Of a DNA stretch of 64,000 bases, positions 8,210-18,600 are shown piece after piece. The DNA lies in contig NC_089858.1 of the NCBI RefSeq assembly GCF_036373705.1, forward strand, positions 32,776,749 through 32,840,748. Direction: 5' to 3'. Position 1 is the first letter of the stretch. Each line of letters starts with the position of its first letter. The translations under genes were made by a program, and so were the position numbers. The notes beneath the pieces are model-generated. The model had not been told where the DNA came from. It did not search any database and saw only the letters and a program-made list of their open reading frames with translations. This stretch comes from Amia ocellicauda. Lineage: Eukaryota > Chordata > Actinopteri > Amiiformes > Amiidae.

Positions 8210-11200
8210 ATGGCATTAACCATTATTTCAATAAATGTGAGGAGCATTGCTGAGGTGAAAAAGAGGACCGATGTTTTAAACTCTCTGGCTGGAATGAAGG
8301 CGGATATTATCTGTTTGCAGGAGTGCGGCATCCCGTTCCAAAAAGAATATAAAGATCTCCGGGACACTTGGACCCTAGGAGAATCCTTCTGGTCGAGGTC
8401 CAATGTGTCCCGAGCGGACGGGATTGCCGTACTCCTGAAAAACCCCTTCTTAACAGTTAAAACATTTAAGGTTATAGAGGCGGGCAGACTGGCCAGCCTC
8501 GATTTTAAATACAAGGGGGCTGTATTGAGGCTGGTCAATGTCTATGCCCCCACCAGCCAGAGAGAGAGAGTCCTCTTTCTCCCTCAGCTACGCCCGCTCC
8601 TGATCGGCACCTTGCCAGTTATCATTTCAGGTGATTTCAACTGTGCTCTGAGGGATGTAGACCGGAGTAAGCCCCGCAACGATAGATCCAGCAGGGACCT
8701 CGCTGCGTTCGTGGAGGACTTTGAACTCTGCAACGCAGGTCGGGACCTGGTCCCCTTGTTCACCTGGGTGAGTTCTTCTGGCTCCTCCTTCTCCAGGATA
8801 GATCTCGTCCTCCTCAGCAAGCCACTGGAGAGGACCGCCATGTCTTCGGAGGCGGTCTTCTTTTCAGACCACAGGCTCCTGACGACAGAGGTGCTCATTC
8901 CGAGCACACGGGAGTCGGGGCCTGGGGTCTGGAAGCTCAACACCTCTCTGCTCGATGACCCTCGTGTGATTAAGACCTTTAGCAGACGCCTCGAGGAGTG
9001 GAGGACCCTGAAGGACCTTTTTGATTCTCCCATAGAGTGGTGGGAGATGATGAAGAAAAGAACCAAGGGCTACTTCATTCAGCTGGGGAAACGGAAAGCT
9101 CGCGAGAGGCGGGCGAGATATTCCCATCTAAACGCCCGCCTCCAGCGCCTGAGTCTTTTACAGCTCAGAGGCTTCGACCTAGCTGAGGAGGTGGCCCGGG
9201 TCAAACTGAGTCTCTCCGCCCTCTATCGGGAGGAGCAAGAAAAGATCAAGGTCCTTTCCAGGGTCCGCATCATGGAGGACGATGAGAAATGCAGCCGCTT
9301 CTTCTTCAAGAAAACGAAGGAGAGGCGGCCTGCAATGTCCTCCATGATCGACTCCTCGGGGCAAGAGGTGGAGGGCAGAGAGGCTGTTGAGACAGTGGTG
9401 CGGGATTTCTACAGGGAGTTGTACTACCAGAAGGTGGTGGATCAAAATCTGATCCATCACTTTCTGTCCCTGTTGGAGTCCCGCAATGAGGGGGACGAGG
9501 AGGAGGAGGAGGATCCAGAGATCACCACCACTGAACTCTCCCAGGTGATAAAGAGTCTTAACTCTGGAAGGACACCGGGTCCCGACGGGATCCCTGCTGA
9601 GTTCTATAAGATCTTTTGGGAGGTGCTTAAGGAAGATCTGGGCCAGGTCCTGGGGTCGATGTACAGAGAGGGCAGATTGGCCCCTTCGATGAAGAAGAGT
9701 ATCCTCTCCCTTCTTCACAAGAAGGGAGACCCGAAAGATCTGAGGAACTGGCGGCCAGTCAGCCTCCTGTGCACCGACTACAAGATACTGGCCAAAGCAC
9801 TGACGCTCCGGCTGCAGCGGCCACTCCCTCAAGTCGTGGGTCCCGACCAGGTCTGTGGTGCCCGGGGGAGATCGGCGGCCGACAACGCCATGCTGCTCAG
9901 GGATGTCGTGGCCTACTCGAACGAGAGAGGGCTTCCCCTGGTCCTAATCAGCTTGGACCAGGAGAAAGCCTTCGACAGAGTGGGCCACGAATACCTGCAG
10001 CTTGTTATGGAGAGGATGGGTCTCGCTCTTGGCCTGAGGAAGTGGGTCAAGATCATCTACAGCGGCCTAAGCAGCAGGGTCCTTGTGAACCGCCACCTGA
10101 CCGAACCATTTCCGGTCAGGTCGGGGGTCCGGCAGGGTTGTCCCCTGTCGGCCCTGCTGTACGTCCTCTGCTTGGAGCCGTTCATGCAGGCGATCCGCCG
10201 GGACGTCCGGGTGACAGGTTTCCATCTCCCGGGTTCCGGCGGAGAGCAACTGAAGGCCCTGGCCTATATGGACGACGTGGCCGTGGTCTGCACGGACGCT
10301 CCGTCCGTGGCCAGGGTCGAGGAACTGCTGGACGGCTTCTGCAGGGCGACGGGGGCCGCTGTGAACAAGGCCAAGAGCGAGGTCTACCTCTCCAGGGCAT
10401 GGCCTGTCGGCCGGGGCCCGCCGACCGTGTTCCCTGTGAAGCCGTTTATCAAGGTTCTGGGGATCACGATCGACGGGACCAACACGGGCACCCGGAGCTG
10501 GGAGGAGGCCATAGCAAAGGTCCAAAGGAAGATCCACGGCTGGAGCACAAGGACCTTGACGATGGCCGGTAAGGTGCTGGTCGTAAAGGCCATCCTCTTC
10601 CCGATACTCCTCTACGTAGGAATGATCTTCCCCCCAGACAAGGTTATCGCAAAACTAGTGACCCGAATTATATTTCGGTTTGTCTGGGGGAGCAAAATGG
10701 AGAGGCTGAAAAGAGTGCAGATGGTGAAGGGTACCCTGGATGGAGGCAGGGGGGTCCCGGACGTTGTGCGGCTGATAAAGGCGCAGGGGCTGGCCTATGT
10801 GGTCAAGAACATCCAGGCTGCTGGCAAGAAAGTGAGTTTCATGAACCGCTTTTATTTTGCCAGCAGCCTGAGACCATTCGGCCTCTGCGCCATGGATAAC
10901 ACCAGGCCGCACTCGTGGGATCCCCCGCCGTTCTACAGGGCGCTCCGAGCCTTTGCGCTCGAAGTAGGCCTCCATAAAGTCGTGCTGGCCTCCTGGGATT
11001 ATAAGACCATCTGTAGTCAGATGAGATCTACCCAGGAGACCAGCCGGATAGAAGATTTCCCTCCCGAAACCTGCCGGTTTATCTGGGCTAACGCTACGCA
11101 CGTTTGCCTCACGAACACGCAGAAAGATGTCTCCTGGATGGCTGTGAGTCGGTGTCTCCCCACCCGAGTGTTCATGCACAGAAGGGGCATAGCTCCTTAT

Positions 11201-11605
11201 GACACCTGCCCCTATAAGGGTTGCCTGGGGAAGGAGACGGAGGCTCACATCTTTAGTGAGTGCCCCTCCGCCCACAGGGTCTGGCTCCTGTTTTCTCCGT
11301 TCCTCCACAGGTTCGCCGTTCCTGCGCGGGCGACCGCCCAGCAGATCCTATACGGTCCAGCCAAGGGAATCTCTTCATCTACCTTGAGGTGCTGGTGGCT
11401 TGTCGTCTGCGCAGTGAAGCAGGCACTGTGGGAGGGACGGAACATCTGTTTGTTCAATAAGCAGGAGCTGGACCCGATCGTCATCGCGCGGAGGGGCATG
11501 GTGTTTGTAAGAGACTATGTCAATCTGGAGGTCCATCAGAGGGGCAAGGAGGAAGCCTACAAGAACTGGCGCATACAAGATCTGGGGGAGCTCAGGATCC
11601 CATGA
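8210..11605 (+). CDS. ORF2: LINE ORF2: endonuclease-reverse transcriptase
   Basis: The product is 1131 aa from the first ATG in frame (8210); the frame is open back to the ORF1 stop. Residues 1-230 form an APE-type endonuclease: INVRSI near the start, QECG, SGDFNC, and SDHRLL at about 219. The reverse transcriptase follows: LNSGRTPGPDGIPAEFYK, LISLDQEKAFDRV, SGVRQGCPLSALLY and the catalytic YMDD at about 686-689. The C-terminal domain has CPYKGC at 1000-1005, then an HIFSEC partner, a CCHC-type knuckle usual in this clade. It nicks target DNA and primes reverse transcription of the LINE RNA. No frameshift or internal stop was seen. Confidence 0.93.
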   Translation: MALTIISINVRSIAEVKKRTDVLNSLAGMKADIICLQECGIPFQKEYKDLRDTWTLGESFWSRSNVSRADGIAVLLKNPFLTVKTFKVIEAGRLASLDFKYKGAVLRLVNVYAPTSQRERVLFLPQLRPLLIGTLPVIISGDFNCALRDVDRSKPRNDRSSRDLAAFVEDFELCNAGRDLVPLFTWVSSSGSSFSRIDLVLLSKPLERTAMSSEAVFFSDHRLLTTEVLIPSTRESGPGVWKLNTSLLDDPRVIKTFSRRLEEWRTLKDLFDSPIEWWEMMKKRTKGYFIQLGKRKARERRARYSHLNARLQRLSLLQLRGFDLAEEVARVKLSLSALYREEQEKIKVLSRVRIMEDDEKCSRFFFKKTKERRPAMSSMIDSSGQEVEGREAVETVVRDFYRELYYQKVVDQNLIHHFLSLLESRNEGDEEEEEDPEITTTELSQVIKSLNSGRTPGPDGIPAEFYKIFWEVLKEDLGQVLGSMYREGRLAPSMKKSILSLLHKKGDPKDLRNWRPVSLLCTDYKILAKALTLRLQRPLPQVVGPDQVCGARGRSAADNAMLLRDVVAYSNERGLPLVLISLDQEKAFDRVGHEYLQLVMERMGLALGLRKWVKIIYSGLSSRVLVNRHLTEPFPVRSGVRQGCPLSALLYVLCLEPFMQAIRRDVRVTGFHLPGSGGEQLKALAYMDDVAVVCTDAPSVARVEELLDGFCRATGAAVNKAKSEVYLSRAWPVGRGPPTVFPVKPFIKVLGITIDGTNTGTRSWEEAIAKVQRKIHGWSTRTLTMAGKVLVVKAILFPILLYVGMIFPPDKVIAKLVTRIIFRFVWGSKMERLKRVQMVKGTLDGGRGVPDVVRLIKAQGLAYVVKNIQAAGKKVSFMNRFYFASSLRPFGLCAMDNTRPHSWDPPPFYRALRAFALEVGLHKVVLASWDYKTICSQMRSTQETSRIEDFPPETCRFIWANATHVCLTNTQKDVSWMAVSRCLPTRVFMHRRGIAPYDTCPYKGCLGKETEAHIFSECPSAHRVWLLFSPFLHRFAVPARATAQQILYGPAKGISSSTLRCWWLVVCAVKQALWEGRNICLFNKQELDPIVIARRGMVFVRDYVNLEVHQRGKEEAYKNWRIQDLGELRIP

Positions 11606-12142
11606 TGGGACCCACCTCCGGGGACGGTTAGTTCCCCCTGCTGGAGCCCGAGTCCAAGATCTTTTAAAGATTTTACGGATGACTGTTTTAAAAAGATTTT
11701 AAAAAACGAATCTTAATTGTTTTTAAAGATTTAGTTGTTTTTAATTCACATTGTTCAGGTTTTTTTTTTAAATAGTTTTGTTATATTTTGTTGTCAAATA
11801 CATTGACCGTTTTGGGTTTAATTTAAAATGCATTGGACTTTTTTTGTTTGTTTTTTATTTTTTCCTTTTTAATTGTTTTTTTAATTTGTTCAATGCATTT
11901 TCAGTTATTTTCAATGTATTTGACTCTTTTGTTGGTGTGCAATTTTTTGCTTTTATCACGTTTTGTTTATTTGATTTGAGCACGTTTATTTTAAAGTTAA
12001 TTGTTTTAGTTAAAATCACAAAGATTTTAAATTTTTTTAAGTGATTTTAATGATTGATATTTTAAATGATTTTAATCATAAGTATTAAAATTGGAATTGT
12101 TTTATTTTAAGAAATGTAAAATACTCAACCTAATAAACAGTA
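11606..12142 (+). other. 3' UTR of the Tx1-type LINE
   Basis: The region is strongly AT-rich (runs of T and TTTTAA). It ends in AATGTAAAATACT, an AATAAAC polyadenylation-like motif and CAGTATTTA at the insertion border. There is no long poly(A) tail. The last 80 bp match the relic at 56576-56656, so this is a family-specific 3' end, probably the part recognised by the reverse transcriptase. Confidence 0.85.
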
Positions 12143-12733
12143 TTTATTGCAGTGAGTAGCGCAAGTCTCAAAAACATGTGCGCCATCAAAATGTCAGCTG
12201 CCGCCAGCGGTGCCGCTCCGCGGATAAAGCTGTGAGTGAAGACTCTGCCCCAGAGGCGCGCATGTGCGCTGCAGCTGTGACGCCCTTCGGTCACATGACG
12301 GGAAATGCAGGAGGGGAGGTGCAGATCGGTCATTGCTTTTCCAGCTGGAAATACAGTGATTTTTACATACACACACGTTTTACCACACACTGATGTACAT
12401 GATGTAGCCTGTTAGTTGTATGTTTTTTTTTTTTTTGTCAGTGAAAGAAACAATCTATTTCTGCTGCGTTTAGCCTTTTAATCAGCTTTTGATGTGCTAC
12501 GATTTTGCAACGAAAGCTGTCAGTTTGACTGATTTGTTTTTCGAATGTATATTGTCATGCTAGCTATGCATCCGGAAGTATGTATGTCTAATTGAAAGTA
12601 TTTTTAAATCGGTGTGTTTAGAATGTGCAGAATAGTCCATGTGATCGTAGGGAGTGTTGTGTAGATGCAGTGCTCTGCTGTGGCTTCTTGGCGTAGTTAA
12701 GGCAGATACAGGCCTCGTTTATTTCTTACTAAT

Positions 12734-13074
12734 GCAGTTGGAACATAAGAAACATAAGAGTTTACAAACGAGAGGAGGCCATTCGAGCCATCGTGCTCGT
12801 TTGGTGATCCAAGGATCCTATCCAGTCTGATTTTAAATGTCCCCAAATGTTCAGCTTGCACCCCATCGCCGGGGAGTTTGTTCAGACTGTGACGCCCCTC
12901 CGTGTGAAGGAGTGTCTCCTGTTTTCCGTCTCGAAAGCCCTGAAGCCCGATTTCCATGTGTGTCCCCGCTGATCTGGAAAAGCTCCTCTGGTCTGATGTG
13001 GTCGGTGCCTTTCATGATTTCCAAGACTTGATTCAAGTCCCCACTGTTCTGCAGTGTGCTGAAACTGAACACGT
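12734..13074 (-). mobile_element. CR1-type LINE tail (unit 2)
   Basis: Array copy of the fragment described at 2335, located to the right of the Tx1-type insertion. Confidence 0.75.
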
Positions 13075-13722
13075 GTACTGTAGCAAGTACATTCACTTCT
13101 CATTTTCACACTCATTTGGGCTCAGCTGTACCTTTTGATATTGATGTACCATTTCCGTCTGCTTTCATACCCGTGTACAGTAAATGGACGAAGGATGACT
13201 TGCTTACACGTAGCGATGCATCTTGAATTCAAACTGCAGTGCCCTGTGACTGGCGTGTATTATTTTCAGTAGTATTGTAGCGCTCGGAGGGTCTTCCAAT
13301 AGATAAGCCCAAGTCATATTTCAGGGTGCAACAGTGCGCCCTTTCCATTGTTTATGTAATGCCGCGCTGCTCGTATTCGGGTTTTTCCTGGCTCAGAATG
13401 GGCCCTTGGGGGGTGACTACACACGACAGTAGGCATGATCGGTCCACGTACAGTAAAGGCAGTGAGTTACCTTATGACAGAAATCTATGCGTTTTCTTGT
13501 TATTTCTGACCGTTGGATAAACACAAATGTCTGTCATGCTTGAATAAATGAATCCCCATTAACAAAACTGGTTGAAACCAAAAAAGAATTGTATTACAAC
13601 ACTGGAAGGTGGGCAGGGGAGGGAGTTTGAGGGAGAGGGGTGTGGGGTTGGGAGAGGGGAGGCTGTCAGTTGCAGAGGTCACATCCTGCTTCAGAGCATT
13701 TCACTGTCCTCTTTGTATTAAA

Positions 13723-14086
13723 TCAACTCAATGAAAAGGATCTGACAAGGCCACGGTAGTCTATCTCGTCAGCCTCCGGTCCGACAGTGGCCACCCTGCA
13801 GCACACGTCGAGGTGGTCATTCTTGAGCCGGTTCCTCAATGGCGTTTTCACCTGTTGAGAATTGAATGGAGAATGCAGTGATTGTGCCGTCGGCAAATAA
13901 TATGAACAATCCTGGAACGTTCTGGGGTGGGGCATATACTGTATATTGCAGATTACACATCATGTTAACTTTATTTTTCCAGCTTGAGGGCAGAGAACAA
14001 CCGCTCAACGTCTGCGGTCTGGACGGGGGCGGTGAGGGCAACGGCTGCTGCCAGGCTGAGGCGGGGATAAGTGACTGAGGCCTCCG
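13723..14086 (-). pseudogene. hAT-like gene tail, remnant exons 5-6 (copy B)
   Basis: Exon 6 (13723-13851) is whole, ending in SFSLS and TGA. Exon 5 is cut at 14086 by the deletion that joins units 2 and 3, and exons 2-4 are missing. Reading upstream passes straight into the exon-like block of the next unit, so this copy is broken. Confidence 0.8.
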
Positions 14087-14856
14087 AAGAAAAGTCACTG
14101 TCTTACCTGCATCAGACACAGGGCCGGGGGGGAAAGAACTCATTTGTGGCAAAGTTGAAGGGCCCATGAGCAGTGGGCTCCTTCCTGGCCTGCAGAGACA
14201 GGTCTGCCGACAGAGCTGGGAGGATCCGGCGGACAACATCTGTCGCCTCCTTGCTGCTCTCCCACCTTGTCTGATTGCCTCCCTGAAAAGCAAAGGTAAC
14301 ACTTTGCAATCAAAGTCGCTTGGTTATGTAATAAAGATATGTATCGCACATTATGGCAGTTAATCGAACCTGCAGTTTTAATTGTTGGAGATTGAACACT
14401 TTTTCCATCCTGCCTGTCATTACCAATATATATATATTTATATGCTTTTCTTTCCTCAGTCTTGCCCAGAGTGCAGAGGTGTGTAGCAATAAAGTCACAG
14501 TTGTCTTGACTGAACAGTGTGGGTTATTATTGTTAAGTCCTGATGGCTGTAGCTGATGTTTAAATAAATCAATGGAGATAAAATGACAAGACCGACTTAG
14601 CTAGAACACACAGAAATGTTGATGCCGCAGCGGAGGAGGGGCGGGACCAGTAGCACAGCGGCCGGCCGTCCTGTGTCTCTGCGCGCTTCAGCCTTCGCTT
14701 CATGCAGAGCAAGAGCCGCAGCGATTTTGTTCCCCAAAACAGCAGATCCCTCGTCCCACGTTCAAGTTGCCGAGTGGATGGTCGTGCTGGTGAGTTTTAT
14801 GCCATGGAAATGCAGTGCAATAAATAAGACGTGATCTTTCACAATGTCCAAAAAGA

Positions 14857-14928
14857 TGGAAGCACCTGGACTCGAACCAGGGACGTAATGATTTATAGTC
14901 ACCTGCTCTGCCGCTGAGCTATACTCCC
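14857..14928 (-). tRNA. tRNA-Cys-like gene, AUA anticodon (unit 3)
   Basis: Identical to the unit 1 copy across the 72 nt, with the same A and B boxes and terminator. A 2-bp deletion lies just upstream of its 5' end (near 14939). Confidence 0.8.
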
Positions 14929-16017
14929 ACCATGGATGAGTCTGGCTCGTATGGGGCTGATAAAGTTGTGTGAACGCGTGTGAACTGGTTTCACATGGCT
15001 ATTGAAATGGGTGGTGACGTGATGCTTCTTGCTTTCCATGACGGCACATTCGGCCTCTATCGTCTTGTTCTCTGCACATCAGCCCCACAAGGGACGATCC
15101 AGGCATTGAGTGACGTCAGCGCTAAACCAGAACACTCCCAGCAGCCCCTGCGCCAGAGACAGCCCGTCTCCGTGTCCGGCCCGTGTCTGATGGCGGCTCT
15201 AAAGCTGCCGCTGCCGCTTCATGTCCCGGGAACAGCCCTGTGGCTTTTGTAGACGCCAGAGAGGCTGTGGCTTGTATACGACTGCTATGCTAGGAGCACA
15301 GGTGAGTGGAGTAGCCGCAGCACTCCCGGGGTGCGAGTGAGCGAGTGCTTGTACTTGCTTTTGTGGGGACAGTTTTATGGCTGCACACCAACAACGTGGG
15401 GACAGAAATCGAGGTCCCCACTTTCCCGCCTATTGCAGTGAGTAGCGCAAGTCTCAAAAACATGTGCGCCATCAAAATGTCAGCTGCCGCCAGCGGTGCC
15501 GCTCCGCGGATAAAGCTGTGAGTGAAGACTCTGCCCCAGAGGCGCGCATGTGCGCTGCAGCTGTGACGCCCTTCGGTCACATGACGGGAAATGCAGGAGG
15601 GGAGGTGCAGATCGGTCATTGCTTTTCCAGCTGGAAATACAGTGATTTTTACATACACACACGTTTTACCATACACTGATGTACATGATGTAGCCTGTTA
15701 GTTGTATGGTTTTTTTTTTTGTCAGTGAAAGAAACGATCTATTTCTGCTGCGTTTAGCCTTTTAATCAGCTTTTGATGTGCTACGATTTTGCAACGAAAG
15801 CTGTCAGTTTGACTGATTTGTTTTTCGAATGTATATTGTCATGCTAGCTATGCATCCGGAAGTATGTATGTCTAATTGAAAGTATTTTTAAATGGGTGTG
15901 TTTAGAATGTGCAGAATAGTCCATGTGATCGTAGGGAGTGTTGTGTAGATGCAGTGCTCTGCTGTGGCTTCTTGGCGTAGTTAAGGCAGATACAGGCCTC
16001 GTTTATTTCTTACTAAT

Positions 16018-16358
16018 GCAGTTGGAACATAAGAAACATAAGAGTTTACAAACGAGAGGAGGCCATTCGAGCCATCGTGCTCGTTTGGTGATCCAAGGAT
16101 CCTATCCAGTCTGATTTTAAATGTCCCCAAATGTTCAGCTTGCACCCCATCGCCGGGGAGTTTGTTCAGACTGTGACGCCCCTCCGTGTGAAGGAGTGTC
16201 TCCTGTTTTCCGTCTCGAAAGCCCTGAAGCCCGATTTCCATGTGTGTCCCCGCTGATCTGGAAAAGCTCCTCTGGTCTGATGTGGTCGGTGCCTTTCATG
16301 ATTTCCAAGACTTGATTCAAGTCCCCACTGTTCTGCAGTGTGCTGAAACTGAACACGT
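16018..16358 (-). mobile_element. CR1-type LINE tail (unit 3)
   Basis: Array copy of the fragment described at 2335. Confidence 0.75.
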
Positions 16359-17006
16359 GTACTGTAGCAAGTACATTCACTTCTCATTTTCACACTCATT
16401 TGGGCTCAGCTGTACCTTTTGATATTGATGTACCATTTCCGTCTGCTTTCATACCCGTGTACAGTAAATGGACGAAGGATGACTTGCTTACACGTAGCGA
16501 TGCATCTTGAATTCAAACTGCAGTGCCCTGTGACTGGCGTGTATTATTTTCAGTAGTATTGTAGCGCTCGGAGGGTCTTCCAATAGATAAGCCCAAGTCA
16601 TATTTCAGGGTGCAACAGTGCGCCCTTTCCATTGTTTATGTAATGCCGCGCTGCTCGTATTCGGGTTTTTCCTGGCTCAGAATGGGCCCTTGGGGGGTGA
16701 CTACACACGACAGTAGGCATGATCGGTCCACGTACAGTAAAGGCAGTGAGTTACCTTATGACAGAAATCTATGCGTTTTCTTGTTATTTCTGACCGTTGG
16801 ATAAACACAAATGTCTGTCATGCTTGAATAAATGAATCCCCATTAACAAAACTGGTTGAAACCAAAAAAGAATTGTATTACAACACTGGAAGGTGGGCAG
16901 GGGAGGGAGTTTGAGGGAGAGGGGTGTGGGGTTGGGAGAGGGGAGGCTGTCAGTTGCAGAGGTCACATCCTGCTTCAGAGCATTTCACTGTCCTCTTTGT
17001 ATTAAA

Positions 17007-18180
17007 TCAACTCAATGAAAGGGATCTGACAAGGCCACGGTAGTCTATCTCGTCAGCCTCCGGTCCGTCAGTGGCCACCCTGCAGCACACGTCGAGGTGG
17101 TCATTCTTGAGCCGGTTCCTCAATGGCGTTTTCACCTGTTGAGAATTGAATGGAGAATGCAGTGATTGTGCCGTCGGCATATAATATGAACAATCCTGGA
17201 ACGTTCTGGGGTGGGGCATATACTGTATATTGCAGATTACACATCATGTTAACTTTATTTTTCCAGCTTGAGGGCAGAGAACAACCGCTCAACGTCTGCG
17301 GTCTGGACGGGGGCGGTGAGGGCAACGGCTGCTGCCAGGCTGAGGCGGGGATAAGTGACTGAGGCCTCCGGAGACACCAGCCAGAGGAGAACCTCCTCCG
17401 GTGATTTAGACTGCAAGCAAAGAAAAACGATGGAATAATGTCATTTGAGTATGAAGACTTATTTCCATGTTGAATGGTAGTTATGAAACGTACTGCAAAT
17501 TGTCACTGACCCTTAGGTCTGGGCTCTTGACCCTGTCCGTGAGTACGTCCCACTCTTGGAGTAGGACAGACTCCTCCAGTCTGGGGCTCTGCTTAGCCAG
17601 AGCCCGCATCTCCTTCAGACCAAAGTTTGGAGCGGGGTTTGCCAGCAGTTTACTCACTGTGAAAACACCAACGTTTTGCAGGGCACTGGTGCCGGGGTAG
17701 CGGTTATCGATGTTTTCCACAAGCATAGAGAGGAATGGTTCCATCGCCTAGAATGAAAATAAATCATGTCAAATTCATGGATTATAAATATTATATATAG
17801 AGAGAGTATATACACTGTATAGTACTTGTAATACGAGTCCTCTATCCCTGCTAGATAGCACTTCTCAGTTTTATCATGCTTCTTGTGTTTTCGATTTTGT
17901 TTTCCTGCTTGCTCCCTTTCCCGTAGCCCTTGACTGTGACCCTACATCTTGACAGCACTTAGCTTTCACCGTCCAGGATGTAGGGCGTCACTTACTGTAC
18001 TTGCTTGTTTCAATTATAAATTGGAATTTGTCAAATGTATTTTGAATTGCTATGTTTCGTTTAATTGAATTTGTAATGATTGATGCCTTTTACTTAACTG
18101 TATTTTTTTTGCACTTTGTTTTACACTTATGTTGTAAGTCGCCCTGGATAAGGGCATCTGCCAAAAAAAATAATAATAAC

Positions 18181-18217
<37 letters not shown>

Positions 18218-18600
18218 GTAATAATAATATATCTATACTGTATATATCTCATACCGTTTTCCGGAACCTCTCCCAGATGCCCTCTTTTAAGTGGGCAGGA
18301 ATTTCTTCCTGGAGTGCCTTCAGCCCGGTGTCGGAGGTCAGCCAGGACTTCCACCTGTCCCTAACTTGGGTCTTCTCCTTAAATAGGACCAAGGATGCCT
18401 TCAGTGCTGTCACCTATAATACATAATTACAACACAATCATGTCACAGATGGCGGAGTCATCGTTCCATTGTTATAGACGTATACCGTTTTAGACTTTTA
18501 TTGTCGACAACTACATACATACCTCCTGATCCACTTGAGAGAAGATAGGGGCTCTTGTTTGGAAGATCTGGAACTGCCTGTGCAGCTTCTCGTGCAGCAC
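17007..18600 (-). CDS. hAT-like gene tail, exons 2-6 (copy C)
   Basis: The exons are 18523-18600, 18255-18377, 17511-17747, 17264-17410 and 17007-17135, with the frame open throughout (237 aa). The sequence shows a likely hAT C-terminal dimerisation segment (DVERLFSAL, then TPLRNRLKN). In family terms this region mediates transposase dimerisation and is often kept in domesticated proteins. There is no start codon or upstream exon in phase: the exon-like block at 18687-18862 has flanking AG and GT but no frame that both stays open and ends in phase 0 for exon 2. It may be a 3' fragment or the end of a gene whose 5' part lies outside the array. Confidence 0.65.
17883..18235 (+). mobile_element. 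L2-like tail with (TAA)n (unit 3)
   Basis: Array copy of the tail at 4200, with a shorter (TAA)n run and an A run in place of CCAATAAA before it. Confidence 0.7.

Larger units (their letters stand above)
6000..12142 (+). mobile_element. Full-length Tx1-clade (L1-Tx1) non-LTR retrotransposon
   Basis: The element of about 6.14 kb interrupts array unit 2. It has a 5' UTR (6000-6538), ORF1 with three CCHC knuckles, ORF2 with APE-type endonuclease, reverse transcriptase and C-terminal CCHC, and an AT-rich 3' UTR. Both ORFs are open from end to end, so it looks young and may be recently active. Comparison with unit 1 shows the left border after unit position 1380 and the right border at about 1747. 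There is no target-site duplication, about 366 bp of target are missing, and up to 4 bp (TATT) of microhomology lie at the 3' junction. The zinc-knuckle ORF1 and domain order are those of the Tx1 clade; the exact family is not known to me. Confidence 0.9.
4602..14086. repeat. Array unit 2, split by a LINE and truncated
   Basis: Unit offsets 1-1398 occupy 4602-5999. A LINE fills 6000-12142, and unit sequence resumes at offset about 1747 (12143) and runs to offset 3687 (14086). About 366 bp of unit are missing at the LINE. The unit then jumps directly into offset 400 of the next copy, so its hAT exon 4 and part of exon 5 are lost. Confidence 0.9.
14087..18266. repeat. Array unit 3 (lacks its first ~400 bp)
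   Basis: This unit begins at unit offset 401 because of the fusion with unit 2, so hAT exons 2 and 3 are absent from its left end. The remainder, from the tRNA to hAT exon 4 and the L2-like tail, is complete. Confidence 0.9.

Noticed and set aside
9769-10572. 267-aa plus-strand frame inside LINE ORF2, and several antisense frames
   Set aside because: They are shadows in GC-rich coding sequence; ORF2 explains the region with conserved motifs.
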